From assembly GCA_014529385.2 (NCBI GenBank), contig CM043958.1, positions 148,897,293 to 148,961,292 on the forward strand: a stretch of DNA of 64,000 bases, read 5' to 3'. The notes beneath the pieces are model-generated. The model was given only the letters and a program-made list of their open reading frames with translations. It was not told the DNA's origin and made no database searches. Origin of the DNA: Adiantum capillus-veneris (taxonomy: Eukaryota > Streptophyta > Polypodiopsida > Polypodiales > Pteridaceae). The number at the start of each line of letters is the position of its first letter. The first letter of the stretch is position 1. The translations under genes were made by a program, and so were the position numbers. Below are positions 1 to 9,623 of the stretch, in pieces.

Positions 1-149
1 GCCATGTTCAATTGTCGGCTAGCATAAGAAATAGAAAAGTCAATTTTCCCATCTCCTGGTTGGGCTAGTATACAACCAATAGCAAAGTTTGAAGCATCTA
101 CATGTACGTGGAATACCTTATCCCAATCTGGTGCTTTTAATATTGGAGC

Positions 150-1531
150 TCAGGTGAGAGCTTTCTTAAGCTTCATGAAGGATTCTTCACATGCCTCGGT
201 CCATTCAAAGTGAGTAATCAAGCTATACATGGGTTTTGCAATTATAGCATACATGTAGATGAACCATCGATAATATCCACAATGTCCAATGAAGGCTTGT
301 ACCCCCTTGATTGTTGTTGGTCTAGGAAAATCAGCAATGACATGAATCTTCTCAATATCAGTAGCTATGCCATTTTTAGACACTATATGTCCAAGAATTT
401 TCCCTTGTCTTCCCATGAATGTGCACTTTTTAGGATTTAAGCAAATCCTATAAAGTCTACATTTCTCGAATACCTTTTTGAGGTGTCCAAAATGATTAGC
501 CCGGATTGATGAATGTATGTATAGATCATCCATGTATACTTCTAAGAATTTCCCAAGATACTCTTTGAAAGCATGGCTCATCAACGTCTGAGATGTGGCT
601 GGAGCATTAGTTAACCCAAACGGCATAACCCGATAGGCAAATATACTCCATTCTGTTGCAAAAGAAGTTTTATGCTGATCTTTTGGGTCAACCAAAAGTT
701 GATTGTATCCCGAAAAGCCGTCTAAGAAGCTGTAAGCTTCTTTTCCTGCCACTCGTTCTAAAACATGCTCAGTTATTGGAAGAGGAAAGTTGTCTCTAAT
801 GGTAACTGCATTCACCTTTTTGAGATTAACACACACTTGTAATTTCTTATTCTTCTTAGGTACTACCACAATTGGAGACACCCAATCTGTGTGTTCAATT
901 TCATAAATGAATTAAGCTTCCTTTAGTTTTTCAATCTCTTCTTTGATCTTCCTGGCAAATGTTTCGTTATAAGTGTATGGTCTCTATCTACTTGGTTTCG
1001 TATCATCTCTCATGGGTATAGTATGTTGACAGATTTTTGGATCAACGCCTTGAGATCCTTGTAAGACCAAGTGAAGATATCCCGGTATTCCTTTAACAAG
1101 CTCAGCAAAATCTTTTCTTCTTCTTCTGTTAGGTCATTTGCAATGTAAGCAGGTCTACGCTCTTCTCCTAGTTCAGCCAAGTCTACCCTTTTAGGGTTTT
1201 TAGGCCCTTCGTAAGATTCGCCTTGTTTCCGTAGTTCCCCAATAGGTTGTTCCATTATGATTTTCCGATCTTGGAGAGTATACTTTTTGTAATGGGATGG
1301 AACATGCATTATATCCTTACCATCCTCTTCCGTGATTTCCATTTCGGTTGTGTATATCTCCTTTAGAGCTTTTTTCAACTCTTGATAATTCTTTTTCCGT
1401 TCGACTCTAGTCATGAGTGGTTTCTTATTGTGTGATTTTTCTTGAATACCCTTCCTTGTTTTTCTCGATGTCTGAGACATTTTTGATTTTCTTTTTAAGG
1501 ATATCTTCCAGTTATTTTGTCCTTGACACAA
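150..1531 (-). pseudogene. Ty3/gypsy reverse transcriptase plus upstream linker, broken
   Basis: The RT part (881-150) shows the VSPIVVVPKKN entry motif, LPITEHVLE, the MPFGLTNAPAT motif and the catalytic YMDD box (minus strand near 528-540), followed by the K-ILGHIVS and FIGHCGYYRWFI regions found in gypsy RTs. The upstream block (1531-1010) is the acidic linker that precedes RT in this group (EEKILLSLLKEYRDIFTWSYKDL). The two blocks are separated by stops around 900-1010, including one just before the first RT motif. It would have copied element RNA into DNA in cytoplasmic particles; this copy cannot make a full enzyme. Confidence 0.9.
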
Positions 1532-1866
1532 TCATTAGCATCTATCTGCATCAAGAATTGTGTTTTACTAGAGACTGATGGCATAGGTCATGTTTTCACG
1601 ATATTGGTGTCTCTCTTTCATCTATACCATTTTTGTGTTCTTGATTTCTGGTTTGGAAAGTCAAAAAACTTTTCCTTGCTCTTTTCTGACCCCAAATCTT
1701 TTGAGGTAGCTGAGGGTTCATCTAACTCATCAGTTGCATCATAATAGAGGTCAGAAAAGACTTGTTGAGCTTTCATCAAGTCCTTGGATTCCTCATCTTT
1801 GTTTTCAATGTTGAGGACTGACATCATTTGGATGGGAATTATGTCATAGTTATCCTCATTGCAAAA

Positions 1867-2608
1867 TTAAGTAGGCATAGACGTATTCACACATACATCC
1901 ATTGTCGCTAAAATTTGAGTCCACTCAAATGGCTCAAATAAATGCTCTGGAAAGGGTTCAAGTACGTAGGCTTCGTCTGCACATTCCCTTTCTAGGATAC
2001 ATTCCTCTCGTCTTAAGCTTCCATTTTCTAAAGCTCCACACATCCAAATAGGGGTGTCTTTGTTTAACCAGGATGGGAGTTTAGTTTCAGCCGAAGAGAC
2101 TGAATCAAACTCTTGGATGGGTGTTTTCAAGACATCTCGGTAAGTGTGATCTTTTACATTGACTCTTGTTATAGATCCCACCTGCTTCAAGTACAGATAG
2201 TTGTTTCCCCACTCTTGGATAAGCTGTACTTGTCGCATGAAAGGTCTTCCCAATATGATTTCATAGTTGAGTTTTTTTCCCAAAGTCTACTATGGCAAAT
2301 GTGTGTTGATATTCAATTCCACGGGAATTGACTATCACTTGTAGCCCTAGTGGTCTCTCAATGTGTCCGTCAGCCAATTACAATTTCATTCGCATTTGTC
2401 TAATGGCTGGCTGTCCCCAGGATTCCCATACTGCTTTAGTGGCTATGGCTATGCCAGCTCCACTATCCAGTATTGCCATGGTTTCAATGTCATTATATTT
2501 CACTGGGAGGGTGGTGCTTCCTTCTTCCCCTTCATAATATTCTCCGACCTTGCTCATAGGAACTGGTTGAATCTCTTTTTTTTCCATTTCATGTTTCAAT
2601 TTTTCCAA
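1867..2608 (-). pseudogene. Ty3/gypsy aspartic protease region, broken
   Basis: Minus-strand frames 2608-2378 and 2283-1867 together resemble a retroviral-type aspartic protease. The active-site motif reads ILDSGAGIAIA and the later flap/dimer region ends in IILGRPFMRQ. The segment after it, with a PSWLNKDTPIWMCG block, is a spacer before RT. A stop and a frame change separate the two halves. The enzyme would cleave the Gag-Pol polyprotein; here it is only a relic. Confidence 0.8.
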
Positions 2609-2653
2609 ATTCTTAGAGATTAACCCCGTTATCCCCCCCTTCTCTAGGGTTTT

Positions 2654-3690
2654 CTATAAATCGTTCCACAAGTATGGTCTGAGTTTCAACAGTTCTCCCA
2701 AAGTAAGAGTGCATTGGATGGGTGAAGACATGATTGAATGAATGTTGTCTACTTCTAGGGTCTGTTTAGCTCTTTTTACTTGAGTGGTCTTGCAAACGAT
2801 GGATTCATCTTCGTTATCTCCCAAGTAAAAAGGTAATGTTTTTAATGTCAATGGTTTAGATATTCTTGAAGCTTTCAATCCGCAATCCCCGTACAAGGAT
2901 TGTAAATCCATGTTCATATCAGATGGTAGGTTATCCAACCAGACTTCCTCTATATGAGATTAGATTTTAAAGTTAGGCTCCCATCATTGATCTCTCTCAC
3001 CTTTTCCCATAAGTGTCCTGGCTAGTCTTCCTCTACGAATGGAATTCCGTCTAAGGCATCTTCGCTTTCTGGCACTATAAGCTCTGGTTCATTTGTTTCA
3101 AGGTGGGGTTCTGCCACCACATCGGATTTTTCTTTCGTTTCTTCTACCACAATCTCTTTAGGTGTTGCAATACTTTCAAGCTTGGGTTTTTGTTTATCTA
3201 GCATTTCTTGAGTGATTCTTACCAAATTTTGATAAGCCTCCAGCTTTGCTGCTTCCATGTCTGGAGATGGATAGTTTTTCCATTTGTTTTTCATGTTTTG
3301 GCCTGCTTTAAGTCCTGCATGGTAGGCTTCTAAGGCAGCATTAATAGGCTCGAAAATTTTATCAACCAGAATGGATCCTCCAGATTTCATGGTTGTTTCC
3401 TTGAATTAACTGCCAGTTTCCTTGAATTTCATGGTTGTTTCCTTGAATTCACTGTCAGTTTCTTTCAACTTGTCCTGTGTGAGCATTTTTGCTTTCTCTT
3501 CGTTTTCAACCCGTTGTTTTTGTTTTTTCATCTCATATCTTTTGCTTCTGCTCCTTTTGATTCTTTGAGAAGAATCTTTTGTGTTCTTCAAATCATTAGA
3601 GGAGTTGTGTTTCTTTTTCTTTGCCTGGGCTCTAGTGATTACCTTGATTGGAACAATCGGTTCACTCTTTGATGAGCTACTAGGCATCAC
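2654..3690 (-). pseudogene. Gag-like N-terminal part of the gypsy relic
   Basis: Three open stretches on the minus strand (3690-3406, 3390-3022, 2938-2654) lie upstream of the protease. They are rich in Lys, Glu and Ser; the first begins near a Met and has basic KKKK and KRSRSK clusters. No zinc knuckle is visible. Position in front of the protease is the main reason to call this Gag; sequence alone would not identify it. A short direct repeat (tttccttgaatt...catggttg) occurs at about 3390-3450. Confidence 0.55.
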
Positions 3691-3720
3691 TTGGACTACG
3701 TTTACGACAGCCTAGGAGTA

Positions 3721-4321
3721 AGTTCAAAAAGTCAATCTGGATGCCAGATTCACCCTTCAGACATCATACGCGTATAATGTCTACTGATAGATTTTTATCC
3801 AGATTTCATCCACAAGCATCCACAAGTCTCCATCACTGCTTTTCAAACACTTTTACCTATTTTCATGCAAAAATATGCTCATAAATACAATTTTCCTATC
3901 TTTTTCATTTTTGACACTCCGTCTCTTGTCTTTTGGGTACTAAGTGTTGGTCAAAACTTTAGTCTCAAGGTGAACTCAAGGTAAAACACCCCTTTTGAAA
4001 ACTTTGGTGCAGTCTATTTTGTCAAATTTGGTCTCCTCTTAGGCCCAATGTCTGTTGATGGAAAATTGCAATTTTCTCATCTAGATCTCTTGCATATGTG
4101 TTCTTATGCCCAGCATCATTCAACCCTGCACAATTATCATTTGAAACTTTTCTATTACATGTTATCTCTAAAAATCAACTTTTCAGAGATCATAAATGCA
4201 AAGAAGCATACAAGCAAAAATCCTGTGATGAATAGCTCTAGATCATAATCATATCACTTACCTAAAACTACTCCTATACATCATATAAGCTTCAAAAGTG
4301 AACTTCAAATTTCAAGGTTAA
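3721..4321. other. Gene-free spacer between the gypsy relic and the histone-carrying element
   Basis: This stretch has no open frame I believe. It should contain the left end of the compound transposon and perhaps the leader of the gypsy relic, but I find no terminal inverted repeat, LTR end or primer-binding site in it. Confidence 0.4.
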
Positions 4322-6966
4322 AAAAGCGTCGATCTTTGGGTGGATGGCAGGATATATCCTGAGCATCCTATCACCAACTCAACTCCACCGTTCAAAAACA
4401 TAACATCATTGTTGAACTACGTAGGAGACAGTTATTCTGGTTTATATGGCTACACCAAGCATTTGGCGACCAGAAGTGATATTCTTAAGCTTGAGAGAGA
4501 CCTTGCACACAAAGAAAACTTTTGCTTGAAGCAAACTGTGACAGAGTGCGCTCAGCAACTGAAAGGCAAGGACGAAAGCATCACGCAGCTCATGCAGGAT
4601 ATCAGAGAAAAAACTACTTTCTTGGGTCCTCGGTTAAGAGAACGACGCTTACAAGACATTGAACAGCTGAAGGTTGGTTCTGAGGGTTTGAAGAAGAGGG
4701 TTAAAGCAATCGAGTAAGATTATCATTCAAACAAGTTTAATTCATCTTTACATTTGTAGTTTTATATCTTACTTTTCATATTTATGCTTAGACCGTTGCT
4801 ACATCCTTGGTCAAATATTGACAGCAACACACAAACTTCTTCAATTCCTTATGGTCTCATACTAAAACGCAAAGATGTCGCTGGACTTTTGGACGATAAG
4901 CGCTACTGCAAGATTGTTGCTAAGCAACTTGACACTCTTTTGAAACAGAATCAACTCCAAACACATGATGTTCATTCAATTCTGGATGAAGCCGGAATAT
5001 CTAACAAAGGTTATTCTGCAATTTTTAGGTATGTCTGGTGTTTGAATCAATTGTCTTCACCTGTCAAATCAAATGTCTGCAATTTTTAGGTATATTGGAT
5101 ATGTGTAGCATTTGAAAACTTGAAAATAGTCCATTTACTTAATTTTCTATTTACAGAACTATGCAGCAACAAAGTAAGAAGTTCAATCTCAAGCACACAT
5201 TGCTGCCAAATCCTTTCTCCATGCGAAAGACAAGACTGGAGGTCAACCAGGAAGTGCTTCAGACATTGGGCACTCCTTTTCACATTGAAGCAATGTACAG
5301 ATTGCCATCAGCAGAGGAAGTGGTCTATGACAAATACAATAATATATTTTATGATTTAGTAGCTTTGCAAACATATATTGTTCAATTGTTCGAGGTTTCT
5401 CAAGAGGAATGCAATGGAGTTTTGAAGTTTGTGCTTAAACTGGATGAGTGCGAGCTAGTGAAAGAGACAAAGGTTGAGCGTGTCACAATAACACTTATGA
5501 ATAGAGCACTAGATGAAAGTATTGCTTCAGACGACCCTAGCAACTTTAGCATGCAATCCGAAAATAATATTTTCTTATTAGCCACATTCAAGGTTTGATA
5601 TCAACAAGTTTTTGCTTTAAAAAATGGTTAGACATGTTTCATTTGATTGGTTTGGTTTTCCCATTTGAGGTGCCTGCAGAAAATTTCAATATTCTTAACT
5701 GGGTTTTCCATCAAACAAGTATTCCTGAAGTCATAAGCGAATAGAGAAATGGAAAGACACTCGATGTATTAGGCATGGGTTCATACACAGTAGAGTGGCA
5801 TATGGCTGGAGATCTCAAAACCCTAAAGTGTATGTACAACATCTCAAAAGGAGCAACAAGTAAAAGCCCTTGTTTGTATTGCATGGGAGGAGTCATTGGT
5901 CTTGACAAAAGAAATTGGAGGAGAGCACCGGATAGGCACTTGCAAGACCTTAACTTCCGCCCAGTATTGGATATTCCACTATCTAGAGTACATATTTGCA
6001 CGATGCATGCACTCTGCAGAATCATTGAGAAACTTAGTACATTTGTTTTTCTTGGACCACTCGGCCAGCATCAGCAAAACGAAGGGCTATATTATCATTG
6101 GAAACAGTTTTCTCAGATATGAGCTTGCATGGAGGACATGTGAAAATAGAGAAGGACGAGAAGAGGTCTAAGAATGGTCGAGATGTGCCAAAGAAGTTGT
6201 CTATTGGCGGTGTGAAAGCCCGTCTCTCTTGTCGATGCCAACAAGTGGCAGACAACGCAAAAGCCAAAGTGCTAAGGAAAGGTTGACATTGAGATACAAC
6301 CGGTGGAGAAACCTACACAATGCAGTGGTTGACCACGCAGACAATGGTGCAGCAAGGACTCGCAAAGCGAACGTGTGGAAAAGTTTGGATTCCATATTCA
6401 AGTTTTGTGAGCTCAATACTTGGAGAGATACTGACTATACATTGTTTCAAGACGCTCTGGAGACCTTCCACAGGTCTTTCATAGTTGCATGGACAAATCA
6501 ACACATAACTCATTACATGGTATATTACTTTATTTGATAAAATTGTGATTATGTATTTACATATAAACAATAGGCTGGTCTTTTTTGCAGCATATCATAT
6601 GCAACCACATGCCTTGGTTTGCTAGGCAGTATGGTAGCTTGGCTATATGGTCTACACAAGGTATGGAGAAAACTCACTACCAAGCCCGTACTGGCTATTT
6701 CAGCCACACTCGTCACGGAGGTGGTGCAAACAAAGCCAACAGTTTGGAGGAACTACATCAATGGACTTATTGAAAACTTATGCATAGAACACACCGAAAG
6801 GAATGTGTCAAAGACAGTCAGATTGGCCAAGCAATGAAATTAGCAAGCAAACGATGGAAGAAGGAAATATGGGAGGCATCTTCTGCGGCATCGCGACATG
6901 CAGAGTGGCGACTTCACAAAGAACGCATTGGAAAAACTTGGACAACTCCGACCCAAGTTGTTTGAG
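4322..6966 (+). pseudogene. DDE-like transposase of unassigned superfamily, multi-exon, broken
   Basis: Exons with good splice sites are 4322-4712, 4792-5028, 5157-5592, a block from 5680 to 6519, and 6591-6966. The first exon ends in a Lys/Glu-rich coiled-coil-like stretch. A KLDEC motif (Asp codon 5443) and a later HMAGDLKTLK motif (Asp codon 5811) look like the first two acidic residues of a DDE nuclease; the second is followed by a PCLYC zinc-ligand-like pair (codons 5871 and 5880), a feature seen after the second Asp in several eukaryotic transposases. A QGMEKTHYQAR block near 6650 could give the third acidic residue. An in-frame TAG just before the GDLK region, frameshifts around 6060-6290 and a TGA near 6771 kill it. 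I cannot name the superfamily from memory; KDZ/Zisupton-like, CACTA-like or a new group are all open. Confidence 0.6.
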
Positions 6967-7114
6967 ACTTCCTAAAGATAGAGTATTGTAACACAATATA
7001 ATTTTTTGTGCCAAGAGAAGACAACCAGTCACAAAAGTGAGAAACATAATGTACTCATTGTTTTGATAGAAAATGTACTATTTTTTGGCATCGACAATAT
7101 ACATTGGAGCTTCT

Positions 7115-8750
7115 CTATTCTTCATCTTCGTCAGGAAAAGTTACAAAATATTCTGGCCTTTTTGCCTGCTGTGTGTTATCGTCTTCTTCTTGCCTTGATC
7201 TTTTGCAAGCTAGTCCTGCAGGTTCGTTTGTCGACAGTACATTTGTCTCCACCTCCACAGCCATAAGAGACATTTCTTCAGTAGACAGATGCGCAATTGG
7301 TTGTTTATTGCGAAACATAGCATGCTTGTCATACTCTAGTAATTGCACAGGGTCAGTGATTCCGCATGACAAACCATATAATGCTTGGGTCAAAAAATAG
7401 CGACTACGGAAACCATACATTCCCGGCCCTTGGCCAAACATATACAATGGGGCCTTTTTTTCTAAAAGCATTATTTTATCTGCGTTCCACCTAATGACGG
7501 CCCCTCCTAAATATCTTGAAAGTGTCTTCAACGTCATCAAGGGTAGCTCCGCGTTGTCATTGGAGAAGGACGAATGGAAGACCAAAAAACTCGGATACTT
7601 AAGATTCTTTAAGTATTGGCCGAGAGAGGAATTCTTCCCTAAATCTCCCATGCCTTGTCCACGAGGGCGAGGAATGAAGGTATCATCATAGACCACCAAC
7701 TATAACAAATTAAAGTTATAAAATGAGATAAGTAGAAACCAAAAAGGTAAGGCAAATAAAAAAAGATTACCTTCTGGTTTTCATCTTCCTCAAATAAGTC
7801 CTCATTCCATAGGTTGATGTCGCCCTGACCTCCAGTGGGTGCATTGGAGGTTGAGGCCAAAGATGATGAAGAAGTGCTTGCCTTACCCATTTCTTCAATC
7901 CCTAGCTTTTTTTGCACTTCCATGAACTCCTTTTCTCTTGGAAGCGTGCGCTCATACCTAGCAACATCATTATAAATCATCACAAGTGCACTTGCGGGGT
8001 CAACGAACTCATCGTCATTTACATAGGCATCTATAACAGAATACTTGTCGTGGTCAGGGTCAATGACAGCATCATCCTCTTCAAGATTCTGTGCCACAAT
8101 GGCAAGGCAATAGTTCTCTCGAAGGTCAAAAAGCTCCATATTGTCGTTAAGCATGACATATTGCAAATCACCAATAGGTATGGTAGGTAGAACACTAGTA
8201 GGCAAAGCACCCTCTTGAAGCTGGACTCCCTCTGAAACCTGCAAGGCAAGGCTTCCCCGAGACTGGGGTCTTGACCCTCCCCAGTCTGATCCTCTAGCGA
8301 GGCCTCTGCACCATCAACATGCTCATCCAAAATTAAATGCAAATATAAAATAAAACCTGCATAATATTCAGCCACTCGACACTTGCAGTTATGAAGTGTA
8401 CACTTGTAGTCTGTTATCCGCAAGTGCACTGGCAGCTTAAGGCAACTCCTAGAAAATATGTGTTTCTTGGAGGAGTCCGAATTGATATCCTTCATGTGAA
8501 CAAAACGAACTCCTTGTATCTCTACAGTGCCACCGAAGGTTTGCTGCTGGTAGGTCTGCTCAAAACCTGATAGGTAATGTTGCGCGAAGACAATCCACTC
8601 ATGCAAAGAAAAATCTGGATTGAACATCGGCCTGATCTCTGTCTCACGCTGCTGAAGCCCAATGCGGTATAGAAAATGAGATAGTTTGTCTTGGGGGGCA
8701 TCCTGAGAGCAAGGCACTTCCTCCTTTGCTTCAACATTGAAGGGGTCCAT
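7115..8750 (-). CDS. Unknown element gene A: acidic-tailed protein, three exons
   Basis: Exon 3 (7699-7115) and exon 2 (8238-7771) join in phase 0 across an intron with a GTAATC donor and a TTATAG acceptor. Exon 1 starts at ATG 8750; its junction with exon 2 is unresolved because the frames do not meet at the obvious sites. The protein has a His/Cys cluster (YKCTLHNCKC) in exon 1, several acidic runs in exon 2 followed by a Ser/Thr-rich linker, and a C-terminus with a KRSRQ basic patch and an acidic end (FPDEDEE). I recognise no domain. It is convergent with the transposase gene and divergent from the H3-Ulp1 gene. The acidic tail would suit a histone-binding protein, but that is only a guess from composition and neighbourhood. 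Unlike its neighbours, exons 2 and 3 have no internal stop. Confidence 0.55.
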
Positions 8751-9623
8751 AACGAAAATTCAAAAGCGAAGATAGACGAGAGAGCACAACATCCAAACAA
8801 AGGGAAAATGGGGGAGCAAGTCATATTTATAGGACTCCCGAGGACATTGATGACATCGATTGACGTGCATCATGGGTCCGTCGTGCATCATGCAGTCGCC
8901 GTGATGATTACGCCACGTGTCAGCCGTCGTGAAACGGTCGCGTCACAACACGAAACTGGTGCCGCCACTCCTGAAAAGCACCGCTATTGTATTTTGGCGC
9001 GACAGCTTGTTGTCGCGTCATAACGCGATACGGCCAGTCCAGAGTACTCAGGTCCGCCTCCTCGCATTGTGCCGTGACGCCTTTTTGTCGCGCCACACGT
9101 GCATCATGCAGTCATCGTGATGATTACGCCACGTGTCAGCCGTCGTGGAACGATCGCGCCACAATGCGAAACTGGTGCCGCCGCTCCACAAAAGCACTGC
9201 TATCGCGTTTTGACGCGACAGCTTATTGTCGCGTCATAACGCGATATGGCTAGTCCAGAGTACTCAGGTCCACCTCCTCGCGTTGTGCCGCGACATACCG
9301 TTGTTGCTAGGGAAACCCGTTGGGGCACTTCTTTCCTCGTCGTGCCACACCACGAATAGGCAGTGCCACTAATTTTGGCACCACCATTATCGCGTTGAGT
9401 CTCAATGTGCCACGTGCCACTTAATCATTATACTCACACGCTTTTCGTAATACCTCGCAATGTCATGATGAATGCATCCGCCTCTTCTCATTATACTTAT
9501 TCCGTTAAATTAAACACCCCCCCCCTTTTTTTCTCATCGTTTTTTCCGAAGTGTCTCTAGTCACTCCGCGTTTTTACCCACATCCAGATTTCCATATTTC
9601 CTCACATTCTCCTCGTTCAGGTC
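8751..9623. promoter_or_regulatory. Divergent intergenic region between gene A and H3-Ulp1, CpG-rich
   Basis: This 873-bp gap separates two divergently transcribed genes and so should hold both promoters. Its middle part is strongly enriched in CG dinucleotides compared with the AT-rich surroundings and contains a two-copy 216-bp tandem repeat. I see no clear TATA box for either gene. The bidirectional-promoter call is inferred from gene orientation. Confidence 0.45.
8882..9300. repeat. Two-copy 216-bp CpG-rich tandem repeat in the divergent promoter
   Basis: The segment starting with cgtgcatcatgcagtc at 8882 recurs at 9098. Both copies hold the same ordered blocks: tgatgattacgccacgtgt, aaactggtgccgcc, gcgacagctt, gtcgcgtcataacgcgata and ccagagtactcaggtcc. 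Copies differ by scattered substitutions, many of them C/T or G/A at CG sites. A partial third start (cgtgcatcatgggtcc) precedes the first copy. Confidence 0.85.

Larger units (their letters stand above)
1..3720 (-). mobile_element. Decayed Ty3/gypsy LTR retrotransposon, gag-pol part, minus strand
   Basis: Read on the minus strand, the order is gag-like (3690-2654), aspartic protease (2608-1867), protease-RT linker (1531-1010) and reverse transcriptase (881-150), which is the Ty3/gypsy order up to RT. RNase H and integrase would lie to the left, outside the window. The reading frame is broken repeatedly by stops and frameshifts, so this is a dead copy. No LTR, PBS or polypurine tract is visible here; the right end is placed only by loss of coding similarity near 3.7 kb. 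Visible motifs make the superfamily call safe; the exact lineage is not resolved. Confidence 0.9.

Noticed and set aside
210-440. Plus-strand open frame opposite the first RT
   Set aside because: It is the antisense shadow of the gypsy RT frame and has no recognisable protein features.
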